Positions 44,014 through 55,579 of a DNA stretch of 64,000 bases are shown here, piece by piece (within the stretch, counting starts at the first letter, position 1; every line of letters begins with the position of its first letter). Made by a program: the position numbers and the translations under genes. This stretch comes from Hemileia vastatrix (taxonomy: Eukaryota; Basidiomycota; Pucciniomycetes; Pucciniales; Zaghouaniaceae). Location: positions 44,295,797 to 44,359,796 of the forward strand of contig JASXTE010000004.1 in NCBI GenBank assembly GCA_030280995.1. The letters run 5' to 3'. The notes below the pieces were generated by a model. The model was not told where the DNA came from, did not search any database, and was given only the letters and a program-made list of their open reading frames with translations.

Positions 44014-44696
44014 TGAGGGCTAATCACCCTAGTGCTACAACAACTCACCAAGATGAGTAAATTACAGGTTGTAGTAGGTCAGCTCCCTTGGAGATATACC
44101 AAGTGGATTTTTAACTTTCTCTTTTTAATTTTTCTCTTCTCTGAAAGTATTCTTCAAGTTTTTTTTAAGTATCTGTTCTCTCAAAATTCTGAATTATTTT
44201 TGATTAAAGATAATAAAAGAAGATTAGTTACATATCTTTATTAAAGGATATGTGGAAAAGCTGTGGAGTGGTGAGATTGGGTTCTAAAATTAAGTCCTCC
44301 CAATTATGCACTGCTAGGGTTTCTTCTACACCTTTCAAAAGAATTACCTTGGCCAAGCCTGTGAGCATTGGGGAAACTCCTGGTTAATTTTTTAGGATAG
44401 AAGAAAACACATGAAAAGAAAATAAAAATTTCAAGATAACTAAAGAAAATCAAGAAAAAAAATCTAAAGATAATTAAGAAATAAAATATGAAATATTTTT
44501 TTTAGATTATCCATATCAATTTTTAGGCCTCCAGCATGAGGTTAAACTGCACAAAATTTTGAAGAAAGAAGTTCATCAAGATCAATTTTTGGGCCTCCAG
44601 CATGAGGATAAATTGCACAATTTAAGAAGATGTGATTCAGCAGATGAATCAAGATTTAAAGATTTAGAAGATGGATGTGATGATTAAGATGTGAAA
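44014..44696 (+). repeat. Linker with a duplicated segment
   Basis: A segment at about 44255-44380 is repeated at about 44697-44825 (both share GGAGTGGTGAGATTGGG and AGGGTTTCTTCTACACCTTT). A shorter duplication around GGCCTCCAGCATGAGG lies at 44.53-44.62 kb. No separate gene is seen. Confidence 0.6.
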
Positions 44697-45400
44697 TGGT
44701 AGAAACGTTTTGGAGTGGTGAGATTGGGGATTAAAATTAAGTCCTCCAAATTGTGCACCACTAGGGTTTCTTCTACACCTTTCAAAAACATTACCTGGGC
44801 CACAAATGTGAGCAATAGGGTAAACCTTGGTATTTTCTCCATGTCTGGTGGTGAAGATGTTCTGAAGATCCCTCAAGTGGAAGGTGAAGCTGAAAAGTAT
44901 AAGAAAGTAGCACAGAAGATTAGGCCTGTCAATGATCCTATGCCTGTGGGTTTTAATCCTCCTTTAAAGAGACCTCCTTTTTCAAGAGATCTGTCCTGCA
45001 CTCCTCTGGTGAAGAGTACTCCTGATTATTTTGAAACTGCTAGAGTGACTGTGGAATGGTGGAAGTTGTCAATTTTGGTCCTGATGGGTGGTTTTCTGAT
45101 GAGGAAAAAAAAATGTTGTTGCACTTTATTGTGCTGAGGGAGAAGGTGGTGGCATTTGTTGAAGAGAACAGGGGTGTGTTGAAACACTCTTATGAGGAAC
45201 CTAACTTAATTCCTGTTATTTGTCATGAACCTTGGTAAATTAAACCTATTCCAATTCTAGATGCTATCAGGGATGATTTTGTAGAGATTTTTAGGGAATG
45301 AGTCAGGATTGGTTTATACAAGCAATCAACATCTAGTTACTCAAGTCTGGTTTTTTGTGTAAAGATGCAGAATAAAGAAGAGAGTGGCTGCTGATCAGGT
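44697..45400 (+). pseudogene. N-terminal reverse-transcriptase region of element B, truncated
   Basis: Two frames joined by a shift near 45.06 kb encode the linker and start of a Ty3/gypsy RT: KYKKVAQKIRPVNDPMP, then FGPDGWFSDEEKKMLLHFIV, EENRGVLKHSYEEPNLIPV, CHEPW, and after a stop PIPILDAIRDDFVEIFRE…GLYKQSTSSYSSLVFCVK. This corresponds to the stretch that normally ends in the first RT strand. Nothing of the catalytic YxDD region, RNase H or integrase follows, so pol has lost its core. Confidence 0.75.
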
Positions 45401-46454
45401 GAAGATATTATACCCAAGAGGCACTAGAATTGAAGAAGGTTGACTCCGCATTGTGGATAAACTATGGACCATTCTTTAAATTTTGAATTTTTGGTGATGC
45501 TGTGCATCTGGTTTGTTGGAAACTTATTTGTTAGAAGGTACCCATGGGTGGGGATTCTAGATTTGATCTTGGAAAGTGTAGGGGTAACTGATGGGCTGGA
45601 TGCTCTGTAGAGAAATTACCCCAGATTGTTTATTTCCAACCCCTTCTCTTAATTTAGTTGAGCCCTATTATTGGTTTCTCTTCACAAGTTTTATTCCTCT
45701 ATTAATTTAAACTGGATATTCTTTTGGACTTCAATGTTGGACTCTTCAAGTTTATTGGTTTTGGTTTATTGTGCTGGATGTTGTGTTTTTTGTTAGAAGG
45801 TACCCAGGGGGAACTTCTAGATTTTATTTTGGAAAGAGTGGCGGTAACTGATGAGCTGGCTGCTCTGTAGAACAGTTATCCCATAATGTCTGTTTCAAGT
45901 ATTTTGTTTGTCATAGTTGAATCCTTGTTCTGGTATTGTTCTTTAGGTTTTGAGTATACTATGACCATAAACTGGCTTTAGACTGGCTTTTTTATCTTTG
46001 GTCTAGTTGGATTAGTAGTGAATCACTGTTGGTCTTCCATCATTTTTACTTATTGGAGGGAGCCCACCCAGTGATAATTTCATTGGACTAGACTTCTATG
46101 GAGCTTAACTTTTTATTTCCTTGACTTTTGTGTCTACGGTTGTGTTAGATAGTAGTTTTAAATTATTTTATTTTTTTTATTTTTTTCTTTTAATTATTTT
46201 ATGGGGGTTATTAGGATTTAAAGAGGGGAAAAACACAAAACTAAATTATATGGTGTCACCACATCAGGGTCACCTGGATGTGGGCAAGCATTGGTGGGGA
46301 AAGGCTAGTCAATTGGCAAGGCAATGCTATTTTCTTTTTTTATCTTTATTTCAGTTTTATTGTTTACTTTATTTCTATTCATTTCATTTTATCTTTATAT
46401 TATTATTCTTAATTTAATTTTATCTCAAATCATTTAAAAACTATTTATAGGTGT
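45401..46454. other. Remnant internal sequence with a duplicated block
   Basis: Two diverged copies of about 100 bp start near GGTACCCA at 45537 and 45801 and share GCTCTGTAGA followed by A/C-TTA-CCC. Related blocks occur at 51.23 and 35.58 kb. The ORF at 46121-46417 is low in complexity. No recognised gene. Confidence 0.45.
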
Positions 46455-46715
46455 CACCACACAATATAGGGGGCGGACTTGCTAGCAAGTCCACAACCTT
46501 GGACCCAAGCTCACCACAGATTGAACACACATTGAGCTATTGATAAAGGAACCATACAGTCAGGGATGAACACCACTCAGACAAAAAGTTTTATGTGGGT
46601 GTTCAAGTAGAGTTCAGTATGGGTTCAGTATGAGTTCAGTCTGAGTTCCATCTGAGTTCCATCTGAGTCCAGGGTAAGGACTTGCTAGCAAGTCCAACCC
46701 CTATATTGCATAGTG
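46455..46715 (+). mobile_element. CACTA MITE, 261 bp, copy 3
   Basis: Starts CACCACACAATATAGGGGG and ends CCCCTATATTGCATAGTG, same orientation as copy 1. TGT flanks both sides (46452-46454 and 46716-46718). It has the same palindromes and 11-bp repeats. Confidence 0.93.
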
Positions 46716-46806
46716 TGTATCCATATCAAGGTGCACTTTGATGTGGGTGAGGCATCAGGGGATCAGCTCATCAATTGGCTGTGGGATACCATTTTTTAGT
46801 TTTAAG

Positions 46807-48206
46807 TAGCAATCTGTAAAAAAATAAAAATAAATAAAAATTAAATAAAAATTAAAAAAATAAAATAAAATAAAATAAAACTAAAAATAAAACTAAAAAT
46901 AAAAATAAAAATAAAAATAAAAAAAATAAATAAATAAAAATAAAAATAAAAATAAAAATAAAAATAAAAATAAAAATAAAAATAAAAATAAAAATAAAAA
47001 TAAAAATAAAAATAAAAATAAAAATAAAAATAAAAATAAAAATAAAAATAAAAATAAAAATAAAAATAAAAATAAAAATAAAAATAAAAATAAAAATAAA
47101 AATAAAAATAAAAATAAAAATAAAAATAAAAATAAAAATAAAAATAAAAATAAAAATAAAAATAAAAATAAAAATAAAAATAAAAATAAAAATAAAAATA
47201 AAAATAAAAATAAAAATAAAAATAAAAATAAAAATAAAAATAAAAATAAAAATAAAAATAAAAATAAAAATAAAAATAAAAATAAAAATAAAAATAAAAA
47301 TAAAAATGAAAATAAAAATAAAAATAAAAATAAAAATAAAAATAAAAATAAAAATGAAAATGAAAATAAAAATAAAAATAAAAATAAAAAAAAAAAAAAA
47401 AATAAAAATAAAAATAAAAATAAAAATAAAACTAAAAATAAAAATAAAAATAAAAATAAAAATAAAAATAAAAATAAAAATAAAAATAAAAATAAAAATA
47501 AAAATAAAAATAAAAATAAAAATAAAAATAAAAATAAAAATAAAAATAAAAATAAAAATAAAAATAAAAATAAAAATAAAAATAAAAATAAAAATAAAAA
47601 TAAAAATAAAAATAAAAATAAAAATAAAAATAAAAATAAAAATAAAAATAAAAATAAAAATAAAAATAAAAATAAAAATAAAAATAAAAATAAAAATAAA
47701 AATAAAAATAAAAATAAAAATAAAAATAAAAATAAAAATAAAAATAAAAATAAAAATAAAAATAAAAATAAAAATAAAAATAAAAATAAAAATAAAAATA
47801 AAAATAAAAATAAAAATAAAAATAAAAATAAAAATAAAAATAAAAATAAAAATAAAAATAAAAATAAAAATAAAAATAAAAATAAAAATAAAAATAAAAA
47901 TAAAAATAAAAATAAAAATAAAAATAAAAATAAAAATAAAAATAAAAATAAAAATAAAAATAAAAATAAAAATAAAAATAAAAATAAAAATAAAAATAAA
48001 AATAAAAATAAAAATAAAAATAAAAATAAAAATAAAAATAAAAATAAAAATAAAAATAAAAATAAAAATAAAAATAAAAATAATAATAAAAATAATAATA
48101 AAAATAAAATTAAAAATAAAAATAAAAATAAAAATAAAAATAAAAATAAAAATAAGAATAAAAATAAAGCTAAAATTAAAAATAAGAATAAAAATAAAAA
48201 TAAAAC
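46807..48206 (+). repeat. (AAAAAT)n microsatellite, about 1.4 kb
   Basis: Irregular A/T-rich units lead into an almost perfect 6-bp AAAAAT repeat from about 46.94 to 48.08 kb. There are rare interruptions, including two ATG-making changes near 47.36 kb and an A17 run at 47385-47401, and the repeat degrades towards 48.2 kb. The long ORF over it (47306-48262) is just Ile-Lys repeats and not a gene. Confidence 0.97.
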
Positions 48207-48269
48207 AAATTTTATATATATCTGCTTATTATTATTGTTTTCTCTCTTTATTGAATTATTAATTTCTTT

Positions 48270-49242
48270 TTTTTATTAATGCCTAGAAGAAGAAGACTCC
48301 AACAGTTGGTCCGGATTATGTTGTATTTTTTGTTTCTTGTTAGGATTGGAGGAAGAACTCTATTCCTTGTGCTTTAGTCTGCTGGAGAGAGTGTAGGGAA
48401 TGTAATAGTCAGGAACTGGTTTTGAAGGTAATTTTTGGGTAGAAGTAGAAGAGGCTGGGATGGAGTGCTGGAAGGTGTGCTTAATTATCCTAGACATCTT
48501 TCAGTGGTCATCAAGAAGTTTTTTCCTCAGGTACTTCTTAAAGTCATTCAATTGCCCATGAAGAGCAAAGGCTTTAAGCCAGTTTGAACACATCATACTT
48601 AGGTGTTGCTTCATATAAGAATAATTCAGTGTTAATGTGGTTTCCAGAGGTTGGCCAATCCCAATAGTAGTTTCAGAAAGAAGGGTGCCAACTAAACAGA
48701 ATAATTGGATCAGTAATTGTTTTTGTTGAAGAAATTGGATTAATTAATTTGCTAAGTACAGATTGGAAGCTTATCAAATTTGTAAGCAGCCTGAATTTGG
48801 ATTGTTGAAGGGTTTTGAATGGAGGAAGTAGGAGGATCAACCAGATGGAGGTATGCATTTTCTTGGTTATCCTTTAAATGGTGTTGAGAATATGAACTAG
48901 GCTGAGAACATTCATGTGAAATAGTTGGAGCAGCAGGGCAGTTGTTGTTGCTATTAATATTGTTGCTTTGTTCAGTTTGGTTGGGTACTGGTGGTGGAGC
49001 ACCAGGTTTGTTGTAGAATGGAGCAGGAGAAGGTGACCTAGAAGCTTATTGGTACCTTCCAGATGAAGTTCTGGAAAAAATTGAACTTTCATATGAATAA
49101 TTTTCTCGAAGAGGAGAGGTGGTGTAGTTGCATCTTGGTTGAGAGGGAGAGTTTTTTCTGGGAGAAGTGTTTGGTGCTCTGGTGTCTTCTTAGGGTCATC
49201 TGGCAGGTTTTCTAGAAGTTTTGGAATTTTTGGAATTTTCGA
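48270..49242 (-). pseudogene. Broken minus-strand coding remnant, unrecognised
   Basis: One minus-strand frame gives a proline- and asparagine-rich stretch (PGAPPPVPNQTEQSNN), then DNQENAYLHLVDPPTSS and a charged C-terminal part with KLLDDH and MSRIIKHTF, with several stops. It may be the distal part of the antisense gene at 50.5-50.9 kb, cut by the LTR at 49243. Function unknown. Confidence 0.35.
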
Positions 49243-50327
49243 TGTTGGAGAAAATCCTATAGTACTAGCTATAGGCCTTTACCAAGGTAGTTGGAGTAAA
49301 ACTGGAGAGGAAAACCCCTGTCCCTTTGAGAAATAACAGCTGAGATTTATTTTCTACAGAAAGTAAGAAACTGTTACTTACCCCTTCCAACACACTTCTT
49401 GATTGCTTTAAAAGTCAAGAAAGTAGCCAACAGCAGACTACTGAGAACTAAAGAACCAGAAACTAGAAATTCAAAAAGATCCACACCAGAAAACTAAAAC
49501 ACTGTGCACTTATTGCACACAAAACAGCAATAATACTTTATGCAGGTTGCAATGCTACACCAGAGAAACAAGTTGCCAAAGTTGAGTTAAATGAAGAACA
49601 AACCTTGCAACAAACACAGCCAATTGTGGCCAAAAAACAGTGAAAACTGAGTGTGAAACAATGATATCACCTCTAGATGGTTGTATGATAAGTAAAGTTG
49701 CCCCAAACTGTCTTATTCAGTATATACACACAGACCACCATCTAAAAAATCCATGCACAGCAAAAAATTTGGCACTTTTGGCATCCATATTGAATAAAAG
49801 CCCTCTAGAAGCGCTCCCCAGCCTTCTATAACCAAGGCAGGTGGCCTCTCTAGAAGCGGCCACACCTCCCTGAAGCCAGAAAACCACCATAAAACTCCAA
49901 TAAACCCCAAAATACTTAGAAAAATCCACCACAACTACTAAAACCCTTAAAAACTCAAAATTAAACTATAACAACATTGTGACATAAAATATAGAGCCAA
50001 ATTAGCTCTACTTAATGGTACTAAGCACTTAAGCCTAAGAATTTAGGTTAGCTCATAAAACACAAAAAACAAAATTAAACAGCTATCTTTATAAATGAAA
50101 AGTGAGCAAATGACACCTTAAAACTTAGAATATGAAAAATGTCATCAAGTCATAAAATATGGAGAAAAACCAGGGCTATCCAATAAGAGTACCTACATAC
50201 CCATAGTCCCAATTATCACTGAAAAAAACCAGAAAAACACCCAATTATTCAACCAATGATAATCAAAACATACCAAAAAAGTGTTAAACCTCCCAACAAA
50301 AGCATCCGCCAATGTTGGAAGACCACA
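49243..50327 (-). repeat. LTR, family B, reverse strand
   Basis: The inverse of the family B LTR: on the plus strand it starts TGTTGGAGAAAATCC and ends GGAAGACCACA. The flanks (TTCGA and ACATA) do not match, so it is not a clean solo insertion. Confidence 0.8.
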
Positions 50328-50456
50328 ACATAGAAAATTTTAAGCACATTGCTCTAGGAGCACTAGAAGGTTGTTGTGTGGTGTTATTGGTGTTTGATGG
50401 AGGAATTCAGTTGTTTTCCATCTGATTTTTAAGGTTTTGAGCCTGATTTTCGCTTT

Positions 50457-50909
50457 CTAGAAAGGCTGGCGGGCTGCCTGGAAGCAGTCTAGAAGCCTGA
50501 TAGCTGATTTTGAAGCTATTTGAGCTGAATTTACAGAGATAAAGGCTGTTTCTTGAGAGGATAAAGGAGGTCTTTTGGAGAGTGTTCTGGGGACCAAGTG
50601 GCAGGATATTCTGTATGGAGCTGAAGATAAAGAAGAAGAAGCAGGACTAAGTTCTGGGGATCTAGTACGAGATCTGGAGATATATTTATTTGAAGGTGTA
50701 GGTGGTGGTATAGGATAATTGGGGTCTCTGTCACACCTTTTCTTTTTGGAGTTCCAAGAATCACAGGCCCTGTTGTAGAGTTTGGCCACAGGGGTTGCAA
50801 GAGTGAAAGCAAAAGGTCTGCACATGTGAATGCACTTTTTGCAAGCATAGTCCTTTGGAGCAGTGAAACAAGGAACATCTGATGGGTCAAAATCTGGGGA
50901 TCCAGCCAT
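50457..50909 (-). CDS. Antisense ORF with cysteine motifs inside element B
   Basis: 150 codons on the minus strand, opposite to the element's own direction. The N-terminal part reads DYACKKCIHMCRPF and then KLYNRACDSWNSKKKRCDRD. The related copy at 35.2 kb has CRQC and CVSCNSKKKIC at the same places, giving an inferred ancestral pattern C-x2-C-x3-C-x2-C … C-x2-C-x6-C. The last part resembles half of a fungal Zn2Cys6 cluster, so nucleic-acid binding is plausible but unproven. The remainder is Ser/Pro/Arg-rich. Upstream of its ATG lies the repeat array at 51071-51554. It could also be decayed gag-like coding. Confidence 0.5.
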   Translation of the reverse strand: MAGSPDFDPSDVPCFTAPKDYACKKCIHMCRPFAFTLATPVAKLYNRACDSWNSKKKRCDRDPNYPIPPPTPSNKYISRSRTRSPELSPASSSLSSAPYRISCHLVPRTLSKRPPLSSQETAFISVNSAQIASKSAIRLLDCFQAARQPF

Positions 50910-51070
50910 GATCTATAATGAGACATTAATGAAGAGAAAAGAGATAAGAAGAAATTTTTTATATCAGTGATAGGTAAATGATGAAGAGAAATTAGAAGTT
51001 CAGTAGGTTGGTTGTGGTGTAATGTGCATGAAATCGGCTCTGTCTTTTTATTCAATGTGTGGAAAGTATG

Positions 51071-51554
51071 TCAAGACTTTAAACTGAAAACTATGGTCAG
51101 TCCATCAAGACTTTAAACTGAAAAATGGTATAGTCCCCCAAGACTATAAACTGAGGATGATTTGATGGTTAAGTCCTTCAGGACTATAAAATGATTATGT
51201 GGTTTTGGAGTAATTTTGGAAGAGGGCATCCAAAGGGTGAGTCTCTGAATTTAGTTAAGGCAAGTATATGGGTAGCTGACAAGATGGCTGCTCTGTAGAA
51301 CAGTTACATCAGAATGTTAGTTTATTTATTTGGTCTTAAATGGTTTGATCTCTGGTTTTGTCTTTATGATGTAAGTTTTGAGTCCCCAAAAACTATAAAC
51401 TGAGAGTTTTTGAGTCCCCCAAGACTATAAAATGAGGGCTGTTAGTCCCCCAAGACTATAAAATGAGGGCTGTTAGTCCCTCAAGACTTAAAACTGAGGA
51501 TAAGTCCCCCAAGATATAAAACTGAGGTTAAGTCCCCCAAGACTGTAAACTGAC
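51071..51554 (-). promoter_or_regulatory. Array of about ten CCCCCAAGACTATAAACTGA motifs
   Basis: Copies start near 51071, 51099, 51132, 51171, 51381, 51413, 51443, 51474, 51502 and 51530. The core is AGTCCCCCAAGACTATAAACTGA or close variants; the last six are tandem at about 28-31 bp. On the minus strand it lies 160-645 bp upstream of the antisense ORF. The same motif lies upstream of the related ORF in element C (35.5-35.7 kb). Confidence 0.7.
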
Positions 51555-51993
51555 AAATTTCTTATGATTGGCAAAATTCAGGAAGTCTGGAGAGTGGTCA
51601 AGAATTTTTCATTTCTAAGTCAAAAAGTTAAATCAAGAGTCAAGTGGCAGAAGAGAATCAAGAGATGAAACAAAGTGTTCAGCATTAGCTTTGAAATGGT
51701 GGATGAGGTCTTTCCTTTTCTCAAGGTCTTGTTGGTTTCTACCAGGAGTGGATTGTAAGTAGATTAGTAGAAGGTGTTATTGTTCAGAGGAGTGTTGTTG
51801 GAATTTGGCTTTAATGGTGGGAAAGTGGTTAGGTGTTGGTGGTTCAATTGATCATAAATTGTCATCATCACTGGCAGAAGATGGAGGAACTGAAAATTCA
51901 TCAGTTTCAAAAGTAGAAGGAAGGAATAAAAGTTCTTTTACCATCAGATGGACCAAGCATGGTGGTATTGATTGCTGTAGAGGTGTTGGCACA

Positions 51994-52308
51994 CTATGCT
52001 GAAGGGTGTAGTTTGTTTAATAATCTGACAATCAGGATGGATGGCCTGAATCTTTTGGTGCTGGTGGATGATATACCAGCCCAAGGTAGAGGTGAAGCTG
52101 TTAAAAATGATAATGGACCAGGTCTGTAGCAAGTCTTCTTTCTTGATTGGCAGAGATCACAGGAGGTTATGTCTGGATGAGCTGGTGGTTTGATGGAGCA
52201 GATCAGATTGTTGTCAATGCTGTATTGGTAAGGGCCCATTTCAATGGCAGATTTTGAAAGAAAGCTGAACATGTTGGATGTGATGAAGGAGAATGTGGAA
52301 ATTATCAA
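51994..52308 (-). pseudogene. Minus-strand ORF with a CxxC-x6-C motif
   Basis: 104 codons; the middle reads ITSCDLCQSRKKTCYRPGPL. CDLCQSRKKTC fits the first half of a fungal Zn2Cys6 cluster, and the same spacing recurs in the ORF at 50.9 kb. A partly similar stretch on the minus strand near 36.4 kb lies at the same distance from its LTR. It could be an upstream exon of the same antisense gene. No second half of the cluster was found. Confidence 0.4.
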
Positions 52309-52310
52309 TT

Positions 52311-52320
52311 GGAGGGAGGA
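52311..52320 (+). promoter_or_regulatory. Polypurine tract before the LTR
   Basis: GGAGGGAGGA directly precedes TGTGGTCTTCC, marking 52321 as the start of a 3' LTR in plus orientation. Confidence 0.75.
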
Positions 52321-53375
52321 TGTGGTCTTCCAACATTAAAGGAAGCCTTTGTTGGTCTGTTTGGCATGGTTTGTGTATGTCATAATTGACATTGGTGGAA
52401 TAATTACGTGTTATTTTGATTTTATTCAGTGAATTTTGTGACTATAGGTATTTGGCTTCTACAATTGTATAGCCCCAGTTTTTCTATATATTTGATGTCT
52501 TGATGATATTTTTCATATTTCAAGTTTTAAGGGGTCATGTCCTCATTTTTCATTTCTAAAAGATAGCTGTTTAATTTTGTTTTTCATGTTTTACAGGCTA
52601 ACCTTAAGTCCTAGTTTTAAGTGCTTAGTACCATTAAGTAGAGCTAATTTGGCTCTAAATCTTATGGTACAATGTCATCATAGCTTAATTTTGTTTTTTA
52701 AGGGTTTTAGTAGTTGTGGTGGATTTTTCTAAGTATTTTAAGATTTAATAGATGTTTTTGGTAGTTTTTTGGCTTAAGGGAGGTCTGCCCTCTTTGGTTA
52801 TAGAAGGCTGGGGAGCATTTCTAGAGGATTTTTATTCAACTTGGCTGTCAAAGGCACCAAATTCATTGCTGTGCATAGATTTTTAGATAGGTGGTCTGTG
52901 TGTACATACTGAATAAAACAGTTTGGGGCAATGTTAATTATCCTACAACCATCTGGTAATTATATCATTGTTTCTCACTGAGCTTTCACTCTTTTTTGGC
53001 CACAATTGGCTGTGTTTGTTGCAAAGTTAATTCTTCATTTAACTCAACTTTGGAAACTGGTTTCCCTGATGTAGCTTTGAAACCTGCATCAAGTATTATT
53101 GCTGTTTTCTGTGCAACAAGTGCACAGCGTTTTGGTTTTCTGGTGTGGATCTTTCTGCATTTCAGGTTCTCTTTGGTCTGTGGTCTATATATGCTGCTTT
53201 CTTGAATTTTTAAGCAGTCAAGAAGTGTGTTGAAAGGGGTATTGTAACAGTCTCTAATTTTCTGTACCAAATGAATCTCACCTGGTATTTCTCAAAGGGA
53301 CAGGGGTTTTTCTCTCCAGTTTTACTCCAACTCTCTTGGTCAAGGCCTATAGCTAGTACTATAGGATTGTCTACA
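52321..53375 (+). repeat. 3' LTR, family B
   Basis: Starts TGTGGTCTTCC and ends GGATTGTCTACA, 1055 bp. It is the best-preserved family B copy together with 40457-41506. ORFs within it recur in other copies only as part of the repeat. Confidence 0.85.
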
Positions 53376-54343
53376 ATGTGACTTCAATCACATTTCAAGT
53401 CATATTCTTAAAAAGATGCTGGGTTATTTTGGCACATGACTTCAACTTCAATTCAAACATTAAAACAGTGAGAAAAAATTCAAAAAATGCAAAAAAACCA
53501 AAAACATCAAAAGAAACATAAAAAAAATGTAAAAAAAATCAAAAAAAAATCAAAAAATTCAAAAACACCAAAAGAGTTAAAAAAATCTTAAAAAAATCCA
53601 AAAAAAGTAAAAAAATTATAAAAGTTTAAAAAAATTTAAAAAATACAAAAAAAATCTAAAAAATTCAGAAAACTTCAGAAAACTTCAAAAAACTTCAAAA
53701 AAATTCAAAAAGAGTGTAATGTGTTCAAAAAAAAATCCCTAAAATTTTAAATTTTTTTTAAAAATTTTAATAAAGTGCTATTAAACTCTAAAAAATTCAT
53801 AAAAAATATTTAAAGGCCAAAAAAAATCTAAAAAAGTCTAATAATGCTAAAAATTCTAAGAACTCTGAATATCAAAAGAAAATTAAGAAATGATTTTAAT
53901 GATCAGAAGAAATAAAAATAAAATCTTAATAAATTTTTAAATTGAATAAAAATTTGATACAAGTGAAAAAATTGAAGAAATTATTCCAAAAATATATAAA
54001 ATTAAAGATAAGATAAATATGTCTTTTTTTGGAGAGATTTGATATTCATATATTTTTTTACTGGAAAATTCTTTACTCATACCAACTCCTGCTTTATTTT
54101 TTTCAAGGAAAGTTGATGTATAGATGATAATAATTTTGATTCTTGATTCATGAGGCAACCATTCCTCTAAAAAATAGGGCAACTGGAGTTGCTACTAAGG
54201 TTACTCTTGGGGTAGTCTGAGGTACCAAAAAACAACTTCCCTACAAGTTGTCTTTTCTTTTACTCTGAGAGGACTGATGAAGATTGTGGAGCTGGTAAAT
54301 TGTAAATTTTGCTGGAAGTACATGAAAAAAGGAGAAAAAACTC
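53376..54343. other. A-rich low-complexity stretch, no gene
   Basis: Short motifs of the form AAAAAATCAAAAAAT repeat irregularly. 53.40-53.47 kb resembles the inverse of 40.23-40.32 kb (shared GGCACATGACTT). The ORF at 53937-54182 has no recognised domain. Confidence 0.5.
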
Positions 54344-55541
54344 TGAACTAGACATCAAGTTCAGTTTTTGGTGAAAGGGCACACTTCTGTGTTTGTTTAA
54401 TAGAGTAACCCTATTTTAACACATTTAAAGTGACCCTGGTTGTGCTCACATTTTTCTTTGTCTTTCTGAAATTAGAATCCCTTCTTCTGGCACCTTTTCC
54501 CCTACTTCTCTCATACACAGTAGATTTTTAACTTCATATCTTACTTTCCTATCATTCTTACTTTACTTCTCACACCCTCTCATACACTCCTCATTTACTT
54601 TTTTTTACTTCATTCTACTCCTGCTTTCTATCTCAATCCTCCCAATATCTATCACTGGACAACTTTTAAATCTCCATCACAATTTTATACATGGGCTCTT
54701 GAAAGTAGTCTACTTAATTTAAATTAGCAATCAGTATAGATAGTTCATTTTGCACCTATTACCTTCATTTTAAATGAAGGCTATGGCATCTCATTTGTCT
54801 CTCCTATCAAACCTCCATTCCCTTTCTCTCAAAACTGCAACCACCTCCTCCACCTCTCACAACTACCACCTTACCCTCCACCTCTCTCCACAACCAGCTT
54901 CTCCCCCTCCTTTTGCTTTAAAGTCAAAGAAATTATTTTACTATAAATGAATTATCATCCTTATAACCCTAATTATACAGCACTACATATATTTTCTTCT
55001 TTATGTATATATATATACAAACATATGCCTGGGAAAAGGTATTAAGTAGCTTTTGAATATAAAAGAAAATAACTATTCTATATCAATTTATTTTTTGAAA
55101 TTTATGAGGCTTACAATAATTGCTACCTACCTAAATCCTTGACTGTGAACTAGGGGAGCTTTAAAAAAATTATGAGTAGTGTGAGGCAGAAACAAAATAG
55201 CATGAGAAGGAAGGTAATAGGAGAAAAAAAACAGGAAACTAAAACTTAGTATAACAGCCTAAGAATTTTAGCTAATGAAGAGAGTGAAACCAAGAATTCA
55301 TGATAAAAGCAAAAAAAAAAATTACTCATGAAGATTTAAGAGAAGGAGGATAAATGAACAAGTAGTAAGAGGAATAAAAAAGGGTGATGTTAACATCAGA
55401 CAAACAATCGATTCAAGGGCTCTGAAGTGGTTACTTCTAGAGTCATTCCCTTGGCTCAAAAAGTGAAATTTCATGTTTTATCACATAAATGCACCCATGA
55501 ATGGAATAGGGTCCCAAAAACTGAAATTGATGTCTAGTTCA
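54344..55541. mobile_element. TIR element of about 1.2 kb, unclassified, non-coding
   Basis: TGAACTAGACATCAAGTTCA at 54344 is repeated in inverse at the other end, where the last bases are GATGTCTAGTTCA. The TIRs are about 28 bp with one mismatch (next block CAGTTTTTGG). No target duplication is evident. The interior has pyrimidine-rich tracts and no coding. Confidence 0.6.
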
Positions 55542-55579
55542 CATTTTTACACCTGTATGAAGGCATATTTCCAGCACTA

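Noticed and set aside
47306..48262. 318-codon plus-strand ORF
   Set aside because: It is the translation of (AAAAAT)n, alternating Ile and Lys; no gene.
51071..51554. CRISPR-like array
   Set aside because: Repeats of about 22 bp vary in sequence and spacing, and the context is a eukaryotic retroelement.
40457..53375. One intact 12.9-kb LTR element from 40457 to 53375
   Set aside because: The LTRs match in family and orientation, but the outer flanks (AACAT and ATGTG) are not a target duplication, and a reverse LTR lies between. The pairing stays open.
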